DNA of 64,000 nt from Orobanche coerulescens (Eukaryota; Streptophyta; Magnoliopsida; Lamiales; Orobanchaceae): assembly GCA_033398695.1 (NCBI GenBank), contig CM065804.1, positions 50,437,501 to 50,501,500 of the forward strand, read 5' to 3'. The position numbers and the translations under genes are program-made. A model generated the notes under the pieces. It was given only the letters and a program-made list of their open reading frames with translations, did no database searches and was not told the DNA's origin. Below are positions 10,514-23,542 of the stretch, in pieces; position 1 is the first letter of the stretch; each line of letters opens with the position of its first letter.

Positions 10514-12981
10514 TGTAATACCCAGTTGTAATTCAGTCATTATTATTCATTAACTATCGTTCAGTAATTGTTACTCAGTAATTTTCACTCATTAATGATC
10601 ATTCATCATTCATATTCATTCATTGTATTCACCGTTCAAATGTAATTGTATCGTGAATCAATCATCATTAATCATCAATCTAGTTGGAGAATCGTGTCGT
10701 GTTTATCATCATTGTCATCTTCATAGTTGTGATGTGTGTGAGGAGTAGCACACACTACGTACTCTCTTTAGCGTGCGCTAATTGAGTACGGGTAACGCAC
10801 ACTACCTCTCAACACTAGCGCACGCTAGTATGTTTCAAACAGGCAATCCAGAAGGCGCTGAACTGCAGTTAAGTTGTGAGTAGCGCACGCTACGAATGGT
10901 AAGTAGCCCGCGCTAGTAGGTCGGAGTAGCGCACGCTACGCAGTCGGTGTAGCGCGCGCTAAGGACGGATCAGACAGAGTCCAGTGGCTACTGGACTGCA
11001 TTGGATTAATTCCTAGCGTACGCTACCAGTAGATATTAGCGTATGCTAATCGGGGTTAGTAGCTCACGCTGAATCCTATGTGTAGCGTACGCTACCGCGA
11101 GCAGATCAGAGAACAAATGGTTCTGGACTCCAGTACTGGGCATCAAATAATTCGTTAGCGCACGCTAACATTTTGAGTTAGCGCACGCTATATACATGGT
11201 CGTAGCGCACGCTAAAAGAGGTATGTAGCGCACGCTACCGTTGCGAACAGAGGGTACTGGACTACCCAGTACATCCGTTAGCGCACGCTACGCACAGGAG
11301 CTAGCGTATGCTAACTGGGTTTTGCTATATATAGGACAGTCCAGTCCTTTAGCGTCATTTGTCATTCCTCTTCGTTTCTTCGGCGGTTTTGGGCGATTCC
11401 GGGAGATTTGGAGAGTGTTCTTAGAGGTGTAATCACCAATGATCATCTTCAAACATATAATCCGGAGTAATCATCATTTCATCATATCCAATATATCAAA
11501 TCAAAGGTAATAATCTCTTGGATCTAGAATTTCGGATTTTTGGGATTTCCTTCCGATTTCTTCGTGTAAGCTTGGATTGTTGTTGGAATATGTTAGATAT
11601 GGATTATCTACCTTGGATAAATGTATTCCTATGGATTTATTGTCGTATATTTCCGATTTCATGAATATTGGGGTTGAATCAAGAACACTTTGGGGGTTGA
11701 CTTCGATATTTTTGGGGGTTTGCGATTAGATGTTGTCGTTAACTCGAATTGTAGATTCCTATGGGATTATTGATATCATTGAAGTTGTTTTGTTGGTTTG
11801 AAATACTCATTTTGGAGTTTGTTTCGATATATTCGAGTTTAGATATTATCAAAGGATGTGTGTTTGCTAAGTGTTGGCTAGAATGCCTCAATGAGTTTAG
11901 ATATTGTTGTATCGACGTTTGAGTTGGTTATAATCGTGTTTGATACATATATTGAGCATTGTTGGTAATTGTCATTCAAGGTTGTTCGAGCGACCAACAT
12001 ATCATTGTAGGACGTTTGTTCGAGGAAGGACATTCTTCACCGGTTGTGTAAGTTAATTCTTACTCGGTTAAAAGGATACTCATTCCTTTCGTGGTTGTTC
12101 ATTCATAAATCATAATCATAATTCATTCATAATGTAATAACCGTATTGAGACTTGTAATTGTCAATTAATCGCTTCATTCACGAGGAACGACAGTTCCAA
12201 TCATTTCATTGAGCTATCATTCGTTTCACTATCATTTCATCTCGGTCAGTCATTCTTGACTTTGTTGGATTGTTATTCATTATTATTATTCATGGTCATT
12301 CCTTGCCCATATGACCTTCTGGGCTCATATTGCGTGGCCGGGTGGGGATGTGTGGAATTTTCAGTCGGGTACGTGATGGTCATGTGTTGGGTTCACCGAC
12401 ACATTGGACTGTGCACACGGTAATGTACCTCTGTGAGACTAATTAGGTACAAGGGCGGGTGTGTCCGGACACTCGTCTTGTGCACGTGCACATACCATTA
12501 CGGGCGTACTGTGATTCCTCTCTTCAGCGTCATTTCATAATTAAGTTATATCATGATTGTGTTTATTCAACTCTTGAGGATTGTTGTTTTGTGTAACTGA
12601 CCCCGTTGGGGGATGTTGTTTTCAGGTCATGGCAAGGCTAAGGCACGGGAAGAGAACGCTGATGGCGAGGAGTCCGAGTGATACTAGTAGGGGGCCCAGT
12701 ACTTTTCATTCACTCGTGTTTCCTTTATTTTATTTCCGCTGCAGACTTCTGTTTGGAAATTCATTTCATTCAGTGTTGTATATTTTATCTTCATATAAAA
12801 TATACATGTATTCGGTATTATCTTGGGTGTGTTGTAATGAAACTCCTTATCGGAGTGATTAATGATATATTGTGGTTCGGTACTACAATTATATTATTTA
12901 ATTCATTAATTTTCATTTGCCTGGTGGGTCCCAGTCGGGGGTCCACGACACTGTAATATCCGCCTAGTTTGGGGTATTACA
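10514..12981 (+). repeat. 3' LTR of element A (uninterrupted)
   Basis: The 2,468-bp copy starts TGTAATACCCAG and ends GGGGTATTACA, giving a 10-base terminal inverted repeat (TGTAATACCC). It is collinear with the 5' LTR and supplies the empty-site sequence for solo LTR S. An array of about 17 TAGCGNNCGCTA units (10746-11313), TATA box (11326-11333), donor-like site (11507) and acceptor-like site (12625) are all present. Confidence 0.93.
10746..11313 (+). promoter_or_regulatory. Inverted-repeat array in U3 of A (3' LTR)
   Basis: This is the uninterrupted version of the array. Several arms have single C/T or G/A changes relative to the 5' copy (for example TAGCACACACTA at the first unit), while spacing is the same. 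AGTCCAGTGGCTACTGGACT recurs at 10978-10997. Confidence 0.8.
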
Positions 12982-13545
12982 GTTTTGGGGAAAACCCTTG
13001 AACTTTTGTCGTTGTTCCTTCAATATAGCGGCTTTGGGTCGTGCTATAGAATTCATTTTCATTGTTGTAGCGAATTGGCGTTCGGAGGAGTCGGCGGGTT
13101 CGTAGTTGGTTCGTGCCATCCTACTTCGACCGATTCTCCGCGTGTGTGATTATTCGAGGAAAGTATCTTGCCCATACTTTTCATGTTTCGTAGATGTAAT
13201 AATTGATAATCCACTATGTGTGTTTACTTGGAGTACTCATAACGAACTTTCAAGAGGATTGATACAATCCCATTAATGGCTTTCTTTCAAAACGCCCGAG
13301 TGCTTTGCAAATAAATGAGATCTACGGATATGTGTATTGTGGTTGCGATTGGAATATATTTCCTTCGTGCTACGTGATTATAAAATCCATTCTCCCTTGT
13401 TAAGGGGTGTATGCTCGAATGTGTATTCGTTTGAGGAGTACGCATATGTTGTGTTGTATTGCTTGTCGACTCCCTTGTGAGGAGGTGGTACTATTTGGTG
13501 TTGTTGGGGATTATATCTCCTCGTGGTTGTGATCATTCTATATAT

Positions 13546-13834
13546 TCACTCTGGGATGGACTGAGAAGTCCTCTCAGGGTTCCGTTGCCTTTGGTGCGGT
13601 TCCACGAATATATTTTTGGGTTAACCACTCTAGGACGGACCGACGGGTCCTTTGAGGGTTCCGTTGCCTCTAGTGCGGTTCCATGGTTAATCACGCATAT
13701 AATTTAAATGTGACGCATAATGAGACTTAGTACTCCGGAAATAATAGTCTTGAGTTTTATATGATTGTATATATCCACTCTGGGATGGACCGACGGGTCC
13801 TCTGAGGGTTCCGTAACCTCTGGTGCGGTTCCGC
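13546..13834 (+). repeat. Triplicated hairpin repeat in LTR of B
   Basis: Three copies (from about 13546, 13626 and 13776) of a unit of about 60 bases contain GGACCGACGGGTCC, an inverted repeat with arms GGACC/GGTCC, then GAGGGTTCCG and GTGCGGTTCC. Similar GACGGG-containing repeats occupy the equivalent place in C, D and E. Confidence 0.75.
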
Positions 13835-14020
13835 GGTTAATCATGTACGTATTGAATGTGATGCTATGAGATTTAGTTATTCCGGAATACTAATCTTGAA
13901 TTGTACGATTACATTTATTCCACCATCAATTACATGTGACCCTAAGTTATGTACCATCATTTGGTTTATATTATTATACTCTTGGAATATGTTGTGTATG
14001 GCTCGTACTTGCACTTTATA

Positions 14021-14093
14021 CTTGCACTAGCAAAATAGTGGAATTTTTCTAATCCCCGAGTAATCGGGGGGTGGATGTCTGTATTGTATTCAG
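14021..14093 (+). other. Conserved CTTGCACTAGCAAAA module and acceptor-like site in LTR of B
   Basis: CTTGCACTAGCAAAATAGTG is followed by CCCCGAGTAATCGGGG and then GTATTGTATTCAG/GT. The same order occurs in D (46279-46351 and 51926-51999) and, in diverged form, in E (about 21580-21615, minus). The end looks like a 3' splice site. Confidence 0.5.
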
Positions 14094-14465
14094 GTACGTG
14101 CAAGTTCCTGAGAAGCATGACATGGGATCGGTACGAAGGATGATGGAAGGCAAATGATACTAATCACATGAGGGCCAGTATTGGGATGTGTCGGTCGAAT
14201 TGTATTATCCTTTTCCGCTGAAGTGTTTCCCTGACGTATGGAAGGGTTGTTGTATTTTGACCCTTGCATGGGTACGAGTCCGGATAGAGATATATATGAA
14301 GTTTAAGTTGTATGTTATTGATGAATGGACAAATCGGTCTATTGATTCGTATTTAGCCTTGTTGGCATTTGTTTTGATGTCTTGTTTTTGGTATCTAGTC
14401 TGGTAGATTCTCACTCAGAGGGTCTACGGCGCTGTAATATTCCTGAGTAGATTGGGGGTGTTACA

Positions 14466-14657
14466 GGTGGCAGTTGATCCCGGTTCATCAGGAATTGGGT
14501 TTTCCAGAATGTACTGCTTCTTTTCAGCTTTGAGAACAATTCTCAAGTTCCTTGACCAATCAAGAAAATTAGTGCCAGAAATTTTTTCTTTGTCAAGAAT
14601 TGATCGCAAGAAGTTCGTATTGATTGACTCCATTGATTCTACAGTATTAATATGCAA
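14466..14657 (-). pseudogene. gag: N-terminal gag fragment of copia element G
   Basis: Read on the minus strand from 14657, about 63 residues match the start of Ty1/copia gag: SILDKEKISGTNFLDWSRNL followed by RIVLKAEKKQYILE (UBN2/DUF4219-type). The real start is probably the second Met (MESINTN). The reading is cut at 14466 by insertion of element B, so the rest of this gag-pol lies left of B, outside the window. Its leader continues right to 15401 and, beyond element C, to the PBS at 54021. Assignment to the same element as LTR G rests on orientation and on C's perfect TSD. Confidence 0.8.
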
Positions 14658-15401
14658 AGTTAGTCGTGAGATATATTGATTTTAAAATCTAATAATCAAG
14701 TAAATGCAAGCATAGCTATGGCATGTCCCTCGCAAATAAAAGAAGTTTAGTTTTATCAATAGAGATGACATCATATGTCAACATGTTAGTCTCAAATATT
14801 ATGTATCACATACAAATATATGAATTATAATCTAACGATCAAATAACCACATACATGACTTTGGCATGTCCCTGTAATTAAAAAATGGATTAGATTATCA
14901 TTTGGGATTACATCTTATGTCGTTTTAATCGTATTAATCCCAAATAAGCCATAGGTCCAAAATCGTTTTGTATAACCTATATAAGTCTTAACCATTTTAA
15001 ACATATGTACAAGCTTATTAATTCATCTCTCCTCCTTAAGATAAAATCCATACACCCTGCTTTGGCATACCCATATTAAAAATGATCGAAAGTTTGATGA
15101 GTATTTTGAAAATGGTTGTCTCTTGAGACTTATGTTTCATATCAATTGATTTTAATAGAACTATTTTATCAAAAATTCATTAAAAATTATTACCATGTAT
15201 CTCATGCATGTAGAATTTTTAATGAGTTTGATTTATTTCGAAATAATGATTATTAAGCAAATAAAAAAATGATGCGTCTCATACAATCATTTGCTAAAAT
15301 ATGATGCATCTCATACAATCATATTTAATGTAAATATGATGCATCTCATACATTCACATGAACAATTTGGTGTGGTGTGGTATAGCCGTAGATCCTATTA
15401 T
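14658..15401 (-). other. Leader of copia element G, gag-proximal part
   Basis: AT-rich DNA without a supported gene. It holds two related blocks containing GGCATGTCCCT (near 14722 and 14862) and three copies of ATGATGC(A/G)TCTCATACA (15268-15355). Element C is inserted at its right end after attat. Confidence 0.55.
15268..15355. repeat. Three-copy short tandem repeat in G leader
   Basis: The unit ATGATGCATCTCATACAATC is repeated three times at about 30-base spacing with small changes. Confidence 0.8.
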
Positions 15402-15679
15402 TGTAATATCCGGAATTTCTACTACTGTTGTTTAATGTTATTTTATTCGAGTTATGTTGTATATTGTGGAATATGTAAAGTATGGATAAAACAATTGAAG
15501 GACGGAGACATTCGTATTGATATAATTGTCGTACTTGGTCGACAATTTCATTTGAGGATATTATGTATCATATGAGAATATTATTGGAAGGAGTATATGT
15601 ATTCGGTATACCGTATGTTCGTATTCTGTATGTCGAAACGTTGGACAAGAATAGCTGGAAATGGCTAAGTATAGCCTTA

Positions 15680-16187
15680 TTAGCGCACGCTAATATTCAA
15701 GCATTGCGCACGCTATCGTGCAAGTTTAGCGCACGCTATAGGCAAAGGATAGCGCATGCTAGTGCAGAACAGATCAGAGGGAATTTACGTGTGGACCCGT
15801 CTACTTTCGTCGCATGTTCCGATAAGGTCAATGGATGTTTTCTACGAAGGATTAGCGCACGCTAAGCATAAGACTTAACACACGCTAATGGTAGATCGGT
15901 CAAAGGGAATCTTTGCTTTGTCGGGTGCTTTCGACATGTGGGGGCACGGGCATCTTCGGGGTAGGTGCAAACTGTAGCAAGTCAACTATGATTAGCGCAC
16001 GCTATGGTCGATTGCTTGCGTACGCTAAACAGAGGATTTGCGTACGTTATTGCATGGGCATTGTGTACGTAAATCATTGTTCAAAGTAAGGCAGTAGCCT
16101 CTAGACTACGATAGCCCACGCTAACAACGACAGTTAGCGCACGCTAGGTCTGTAGCGCACGCTAAATACAAGTTTTAGTGCACGCTA
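15680..16187 (+). promoter_or_regulatory. Inverted-repeat array in U3 of C (5' LTR)
   Basis: About a dozen units of the form TAGCGCACGCTA, some with TGCGTACG or other centres (for example TTGCGTACGCTAA near 16014), end 12 bases before TATATATAT at 16199-16207. The motif equals that of A although the rest of U3 differs. A smaller cluster of four units lies at 16889-16969, downstream of the promoter. Confidence 0.78.
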
Positions 16188-16198
16188 GTAATGTACAG

Positions 16199-16207
16199 TA
16201 TATATAT
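16199..16207 (+). promoter_or_regulatory. TATA box of C 5' LTR
   Basis: TATATATAT follows the array by about 12 bases, the same spacing as in A; the 3' copy is at 36829-36837. Confidence 0.7.
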
Positions 16208-16396
16208 GAGCAGTTGGCCATTATTCTTCATTTTCGTCCATTTCTTCCTTGCAACCGATATAGAGAGTTCTTAGAGAGATGTTTGAGGTTCTAAACACTG
16301 TATTATGGTGGAGTTAATCGTCCATAACAACATTTGGAGCTTGGAAGTGATTGAGAACGGATTCAATCTTGGAATTCAATCCATTCCTTCAAAGAG

Positions 16397-18502
16397 GTAA
16401 TTACTCTTCACCTTTGGATTTTGTTTTGGATTGAATGTTGATGTTCTTGAGTTGATGATTATCATATAAACAAGTTGATAAGCATGATTATGAGATGGAT
16501 TACTTGATTATGATGATGTTGTTGTTGATATATGGGTATGGATATGATTCTTGTGGTTTGAATTGTATTGTTCGTCTTCTTGAGATAAGTAGGTTAATCA
16601 TCCTCCTCATTTTTGGATGAGTGTTTACATGTTAAAGGATATCGGATTACGTTGTTTTGATGACTATGAACATGATTTTGAATCACTTAGTGTTCTTGAA
16701 GAACTTTTAATAAATAGAACATAGCAAGACGAATGTATATTGAATTATCGGTATTTTTGGATATGAAGATGGAATGTTCGTTAAGTCATGTTGATTGATG
16801 ATTCATCTTGGAATACGATTTTTTTACATTTGTATCCATAATCGCAAGGTGTTAGTCTATACTTGTAAGACATGCAACTGTATAGTATTAGCACACGCTA
16901 GCTGACTAGCTAACGCATGCTAACTGAAGAGACCTAGCGCACGCTACATTATGTGATTAACATGCGCTAAGTAGACAGGCAGTGTAGTATATCCTGTTGT
17001 GGTTATGAATTTGTGCTGGTTTTAGTTGGATTGTTCAGACTATGTTTAACTGAGATATTATAGAACTGTCGGGTTTGTTGATTGGTTTTATCGGTTGTTG
17101 ATTATTATCGAATGTGTGTTAATCGATTATAGTAATAGCTTGAGATAATTGATCGGTGATTAGAACCTTGCTTTGCGGTCGTGTCCGAGAATGTTCGTAG
17201 ATTGCTTTGGTCGGGGCTGAGAAGCTCGTAGACGAAGGCAATGGAATTTGTAGCGGTTTCATCATCATCGTGTTGGTATCGAGGCAAGTATTACTTGCTC
17301 AGTTTATAATATTTAATGAATGGTTTCCATTTCATTCGTTTATAATTCGTTTAGCAATGATTTTAATTGTGAACACAGGAGATTTGGGATTATAAGTTGT
17401 TTTCGGATTTTGGGAATTTAAATCACAATGTATATGATTCACTTTTGTTATTAGTATACTTGGGTATCGAAGATACATTGTGGTAGAGACGAAGATATGA
17501 ATTAGATATAGTCCATGTCATTTTGGACCGTCGAGTATTGAGAATAATGGTTGGGATGGTTTAGAATCGAGATTGCTCTCGAAGGACTTGGGACAAGTAC
17601 TCTAATCATTTTTGTGTGTCGATCATATTGTGATACATTCATGTATTGTTGTTGTCATGCATTTGTGTATTGTTGTTAATATGCATTTGTGCATTGTTGT
17701 CGTATGTCCACCTCATGTTGATCTAACGGGATCATCTTGGGATTTATGCTAGCATGCGCTGGATCATTGGACGAGTTTATCCATCTCGTGTTGGTCTGAC
17801 GGGATCATCTTGGGATCTATGCAGTGAACACTGGATCATCGGATTACCCATGTGTTGTTGTTGTTGTGCATATGTATATTATGGGTTATCCACCTCGTGT
17901 TGGTCTTTTAGGATCATCTTGGGATCTATGATGTGTGTGCTGGATCATCGGATTTCCATAAGTATACATTGTTGTTATTGATGTGAGCATATTGACGTTG
18001 TTATATGAGTATGCATTTGTAGGTCTTGTGTTAGGACCATGTCCGTATGTTGTGTTGATCTGATCTTGGATTAGACTGACGTGATTTCGTCGTGGCATTT
18101 CATATCTTGAGCTATGTTTCGTATTTCCTTTGGTATTTGTCTTTTGATGGACAATCGATTATCATGTTGGGATTTGATGATGATATCCGATGGATCGAAT
18201 TGGTCAGAGCTGGTATTTTTCCATATCATGAGTTAGTGATGATATTCTGATAATCTCGAGTATTGTTTAAGGAACAATACAGATGTTATGTTTGAGTTTA
18301 TTAGTTAATCGAGATTACGAGATGTACAATATGATAATGGTTATTTTGATGAGGATTATTCGAGTAAGTAAAGTTACAACGGTAAGATTACATTGGTCGT
18401 ATTCTTACTTAGTAATTTCATTGGTATGTAATTATTGACGTGATGTGATTGTTATCATTGTTGGATATTATGTCTGACCCCATCGTGGGCTTCATTTTTT
18501 AG
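16397..18502 (+). other. Putative intron in R/U5 of C 5' LTR
   Basis: Donor-like AAAGAG/GTAATTACTC lies about 190 bases after the TATA box. The acceptor-like CTTCATTTTTTAG/G ends at 18502. A second donor-like motif of the GC type, TCGAG/GCAAGTA, occurs at 17283 and recurs in D, E and F. Splicing is inferred. Confidence 0.35.
17707..17955 (+). repeat. Triplicated GACGGG-type repeat in LTR of C
   Basis: Three copies (from about 17707, 17779 and 17889) share CACCTCGTGTTGGTCT, a following ACGGGATCATCTTGGGATC and a trailing CTGGATCATCGGA. The repeat matches, in opposite orientation, that in element E, so C and E are related families. Confidence 0.75.
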
Positions 18503-18947
18503 GATATTGGATATCGAGCTTGTAGCGGTCATGAAGAGATGAGCTTCCCGGAGGATACTGGCTATGGCATTTGTTTGTGAATCGAGTATTCTGATTTGAT
18601 GTTGCATTCCGCTGCCTGAGTATTCTTAAATGTCCTCTTGGTTTTTGGCAACTTGAGTTACTTTGGAAATGATTTTCTAAACTATTTTGTCGGTACGTGT
18701 AAGCGATAGCTTAACATATGTTTTTAAACTATTGAGTTTTGGCATTTCGGGCCTTGTGAATTCAAATGAGATTTTACGACGGTTTTGTTAAACGGGTTTT
18801 GTAAAGTCTTTGGGAATTTTAAAGATAGTACCGTCGTTAGCCTCTTGGGCGTTTGTTAATGTTTGCGAAAATGTCTTTTAGATTTGCGGGTTCCGTCTCG
18901 GGGCCCACAGCGCTGTAATATTCCTAGATGGCTCTGGGGGTGTTATA

Positions 18948-21260
18948 GAATATGGTATTGGAGTTAGGTTGATAAAACCTAGGTAGTTGGGTTGAGTCGG
19001 GTCATGTTTTTATCACGTCATTCGAGTTGTCGATTGACAAATTCTGGAGCCCTGGGTTTTGTTGTTCACTCTGGCTTGTGCGTTATGTGATTTACCAGTG
19101 TGGTACTGGGGTTGTTGTAAAATTTTCCAAATGGTATTAACGTGTTTCTTCGGATAGAGATTTGTTGTGTTCTCGAGTTGAACGGAGTTTGCAAAATGTG
19201 TGTTTTGAAATTATCAGTATCGAGTATTTTCTTGAGTCGAGACATGTGCCAGTATCACGGGGAATCGTTGGCTTCACGATCTGTAAGTATTTGGATTCTT
19301 GAATTACATTGAGATTTATTGTCGTTCTAAGTTGATATGCTTTGAGATTCATCACATATTATGCGTCGCAGTATGAGGTGACAGAGTGGAGACAGGATTG
19401 ATGATCTTAAGATACTATGATTTTGGAAATCAATATGTCGGTTAAATTTTGGAATAGAGTTGTGCATTTGGGAGAAATGTTGTGGATGGTTGAGAAGAAC
19501 ATGAAGTCATTCTAGTTCATTTTGAGATACATGAACTATTTTTGAGCATTTGAAAATGATACTTTTCAAAATGAATGTTTCACGGATGTTTTACGGAAAT
19601 TGATTTTGGGCCGAGACCCAATCAATTTTGAAATAGTTTTATAACTCAGGACTTCAGGTCCAAAAGGGTTTTCTTCTTTTTAAACTTCTTAAAATGTGGG
19701 ACGAGATATGGGCTGAGACCCTAATGTTTCAAAAGGCTTTTCTGTTTCCTAAAACTCCCGAGATTTGTAAAACACTTTACCAATCGTTTATCTATTTTAT
19801 TACTGCCTTTCGGGGTTTGGTTTACTTTTTCAAATGAAACTTCTCAGGTAGTCTTTCGTTGTGTTTGATTTAATTAATTATTCAATGTTGTCATAGCATG
19901 GTTGAGGTGATCCAGGATGGGTTAATGGTTGACGTTGCGAATCATATGTTGAAAAAGAGTTTTTGTCGGAGTCTATACATTGTGATTATGGAACTCTATC
20001 GTGTGGTTTTCCGATGGAATGTCAGTGGATTTGGTGACAAGCTGAACTGGTGTATAGGAGTATGGATGTGGGCAATCATTTGCATAATTTCATTTTATTT
20101 AATCTTGTGTATTCAAAAAAATTGTCATCGAGAACTTGACACAAGCTAGCCGATTTCATTTTTTGGAAATTGATTTCATGGTCATACGAAAAATTATGTT
20201 TTGAGTTTTGAAAATTTTGAAAGAACCTTCGAAAAAATTTCTTCTTGACAAGATTATATGATTTCAAACTAGTTTTGAAAATGTGATTGATATACATATG
20301 CATTTAGTGCATAGTGCGTATCATGGTGAAGTTATGAATGTGACTCACAAACAGGATAATACATCAGTATGGTATGTTGAAAAAAGATTCGAACTGTAGT
20401 ATGGTAGTTTGATTGTACAGGGATGATCGGTTAATTGATCATATAAGAGAAATATGCTGCGTATTGTATATTCATGCACAAAATATGATTTTGGAACATT
20501 GGATTTTGTGAAACCGGGACATATGTGCTATGTGACTCCATTGGTATGGTAGTAGCGCGATTTTACTATAGCGATTTTTGAATGATTCCTTTGTAAGTGT
20601 GGATTTGGGGATGGTGACCCCAGGATGGTTGTTTTAGATATTCATTGGTCGTCCCCACTCCATGTATGCTTGGGTATGTTCGTCGGTTTGTGATTGGTTG
20701 TTCGTATGCCGAGGGGTATGTTCACCAGTCAGGTGTGTTTCTTTGAGATCCACTGCATGTGATTGGTGTAACGTTATGAGAATTTTATTCGTCCGTATAT
20801 CTATCTCGGTGGTTCTGTATTGATCGTGTTGGAACTTACCGTATGAGGGTATTCTCGATTATCGTTGATCGTTCGTTGATGATATTGGAATTTATCATGT
20901 TGATGATATACTCGATTGTGGTTTGACCTTTGGATTGGTCATATTGGAGTTTCTCATGTCAACGATATTCTCGGTTAATTTGTCGGTTGATCATTGTTAA
21001 TGATCGTATGAGCGTTCAAATTTTATGTCGATGTTTCGGGATTTGTGTCATTGTTCTGGCATTTGTTTTATAGATGTATCGTGTATTATTCGTTTTATCA
21101 GAATTGGGACATGACTGTATAATCAGGCAAACAGGATTCGATACGGATAGATTATTTCATCCTAGGATGATATATTTTGTTGAGACTCATGGGATTGTGA
21201 TTGTGAGCGTATTGAGGCTTTACGGTGGAGTCACTTTCTAGTATCTCAGGAGATCGTCGA
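18948..21260 (+). other. Internal region of C with PBS, no gag-pol
   Basis: TGGTATTGGAGT at 18953-18964, five bases after the LTR, is a mutated initiator-Met tRNA PBS. The following GGTTGATAAAACCTAGGTAG leader matches the leader of D in pattern. The remaining 2.3 kb is AT-rich with short open frames on both strands and none resembling gag, pol or a host gene. Element E is inserted at its right end after gtcga. Confidence 0.8.
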
Positions 21261-21729
21261 TGTAACATCCCGATATATTCGGAAAAATTACAGCGCCGTA
21301 AATCCTTTGTATAAGAATTTACAAGGCTAATTTGAGAAATACGGAAATAATACTAAAGTGTCATTATTGTAAAAGAAATTCAAAACCCGTTCGACAATTC
21401 AAATGAGTCTAATATTACAAAACATCCTCAAAACATCAACAACATATGCGTACTCGAGTACTAAAAAATAAACAGAAAACAAGACAACATAATCCACATC
21501 ACTGAGCCACTTCATCGTCATGTCGGTACTGTAGTTGCTTCCCCGCTCCTCGGCTACCTGAACATCAAAACAAATGTCCACTCCCGAAAGGGTTAGCAAA
21601 ACGATGCTAGTACAAGTATCATAATACATAAATCAACAATGCATCATAAAACATACAAAACGGACTCCCGTCACCGGAATCCAACGATGCGAATCCTCAC
21701 GATTCCATCAACACAATACAGGGTAATAC

Positions 21730-21909
21730 AACGATCCATCGCCCTCAGTACAGATCCCCATGATGATCCCGTCGGACCAACGCATGGTGGAAAACCCATC
21801 CAACGATCCAGCGCCCTCAGCATAGATCCCTATGATGATCCCGTCGGACCAACACATGGTGGACATCCGATCCAGCGCCCTCAGCAAAGATCCTCATGAT
21901 CCCCTCGGA
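21730..21909 (-). repeat. Triplicated GACGGG-type repeat in 3' LTR of E
   Basis: Three copies starting near 21730, 21802 and 21869 (the last shortened) share CATGATGATCCCGTCGGACC. On the sense strand this is GGTCCGACGGGATCATCATG, as in C. The 5' LTR has the same block near 33980-34150. Confidence 0.75.
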
Positions 21910-23131
21910 TCATTTACAACATAAACAGTACAATAATGCATACACATATGCAAATCAATATGTTCATCGACGTGAACAATCAAGGAATCAATAACAAATA
22001 CCGTGACAACTCAAAGAAATTAATCTCATGTTCAAGAACATGAATAAATCGTATGCATGATCAACAATCCAATATTAACAAGTTTAAAATACGATACTTG
22101 CCTCAAAGATGGCAAGAATTAAATACTCCCACGAATGTCACTCGTCCGAAGGTCTCCGCCCCTCGATCAATCGCCTTATACAAGGGAATAACAAGGAATT
22201 CAATAAACCTCCCGAAACCAACGCACGAGTACCGAACGCCTTAAGTTAAAATTGAGTTATTAATAACGAACAATCGGTTCTTGGTTCTATTTTACGACGA
22301 GTACTAAGTTTGGAAAAAGGCATGCGAATTCAAGAGATCGTAATGGAACACAAAATCGGTGTCTACAATTCCAAAGACCTTCATCATATCATTATATCCC
22401 ATGTTCCATACTTAATTCCGATTATTAACTCGAAGGCTAGGTTCGGTTGCTACAACGATACATAACGAGATAATCACGTTCAATCTAGTTCTAGGTTAAT
22501 TCGTCTCTACGATTCTTGTTCTTCCGCGGGTAATTCTTCTTATCAAATGCTTCATTCAAAATGATTGTTCCAATTATCCTTTCATGGTTCTAATCATCCA
22601 AGAAGATTAACAACGAGTTCATCAAAGACAAGAATTATAATCGAACACATTCTACGTTCAACTTCACGAATTCATCTTACACAAGGGTAATCATCAACAC
22701 TTTGTTCATAAAAAGAGTGTTACGAAAGGATCAACAAGGTGTGTTCATCTCATAAACTTCCATCCTTAAGGTTGGTAAAGATTATGGCTCAACTATAACA
22801 ATGGAAACCTTAGTTCAAACAATATAATCCTTCTATACATGGTATTGGATTCACTACAATGAAACAAGCTCAAAAATCTCTGGGAAAAGATCATAATATA
22901 ACTAAGAACAAAATCCTCATCTTGGTGTAGATTTAACATACCTTAAAGAGATGTAAGAACATTGAAAATCTTGATTAAACTCTTCACCCGAAGCTTGATC
23001 ACCAATCCACACGGTCTAAGCTCCCCAAAATCGGATGTAGATGATGATATGAGGGATATGAGGTGAGGGATAATCTCAAGAACACAAAAATCGGCCAAGG
23101 TAAGAGTTGGAAATGAAATGGGGGTCGAGTC

Positions 23132-23542
23132 CTATAAATAGATTTAAACCATTATGTACGTTAACCAAAGTCCATTACGTACGTAACATTGTTAGCGTAC
23201 GCTATACTCGAACATTAGCATGCATTAACGCTTGGCCAGAGCTCACTGGACTGTTTCTGGCATAGGCTTACGTACGTTAGACTACAGGCGTTATGTACGT
23301 AACATGTGGGACCTTAGCGTACGTTAAAATCTCTCCTAGCGTACGTTAAGCCGTTGACTTGCATAGCTGGAATACCATCCAGGTTCATGCTGGCGATCTC
23401 CACGAATCTACATCTGGTCCCCACACACCGACTCTTGTCGGATCTTGAGTTGACTGAGCTTACGTACGTTAAGATCAACATATAACGTACATTATACAGC
23501 AGACTTAGCGTACGTTATGCCTAATCCGTAGCGTATGTAAAC
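23132..23542 (-). promoter_or_regulatory. TATA box and TACGTA-centred palindrome array in E 3' LTR
   Basis: About 14 units such as TTACGTACGTAA, TAGCGTACGCTA and TAGCGTACGTTA span 23151-23542; in sense direction they precede a TATA box (CTATTTATAGG, 23132-23141 plus coordinates). Many units contain TACGTA, the bZIP A-box core. This is the E-family form of the array seen in A and C. Confidence 0.75.

Larger units (their letters stand above)
1144..12981 (+). mobile_element. Element A: full-length Ty3/gypsy chromovirus
   Basis: Two matching LTRs of about 2.47 kb (1144-5255 after removing solo LTR S, and 10514-12981) flank a PBS, gag, pol and PPT in the order gag, protease, RT, RNase H, integrase, chromodomain. 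The C-terminal chromodomain and PBS complementary to initiator methionine tRNA place it among plant chromoviruses, probably Tekay/Del-like given the long LTRs; the clade is inferred. The element inserted into the 3' LTR of B. The flanking five bases are atttt (1139-1143) and gtttt (12982-12986), a TSD with one mismatch. By eye the first 250 bases of the LTRs differ at roughly one base in fifteen, so it is not recent. Stops and a frameshift make it non-autonomous now. Confidence 0.93.
426..14465 (+). mobile_element. 3' LTR of gypsy element B, split by element A
   Basis: The LTR starts with TGTAATACCCGT at 426, is interrupted at 1143/1144 by element A, resumes at 12982 and ends GGGGGTGTTACA at 14465. 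Its own length is about 2.2 kb. The end block (CTACGGCGCTGTAATATTCCTGAG) matches those of C and D, placing it in the same LTR superfamily. A weak TATA (GGGTATATCTG, about 778) follows a short GC-rich stretch near 760. Immediately after 14465 copia gag sequence begins, so B inserted into element G. The left flank of B is outside the window, so no TSD can be tested. Confidence 0.8.
15402..18947 (+). repeat. 5' LTR of element C
   Basis: Starts TGTAATATCCGG and ends GGGGGTGTTATA; the 3' copy ends TTACA, so the terminal C has mutated to T. It contains a TAGCGNNCGCTA array, TATA box, donor-like AAAGAG/GTAATTAC at 16397, a second smaller array cluster (16889-16969), a GACGGG tandem repeat, an acceptor-like TTTTTTAG at 18502 and the terminal block. 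About 72 bases near 18260-18330 are missing from the 3' copy. Confidence 0.92.
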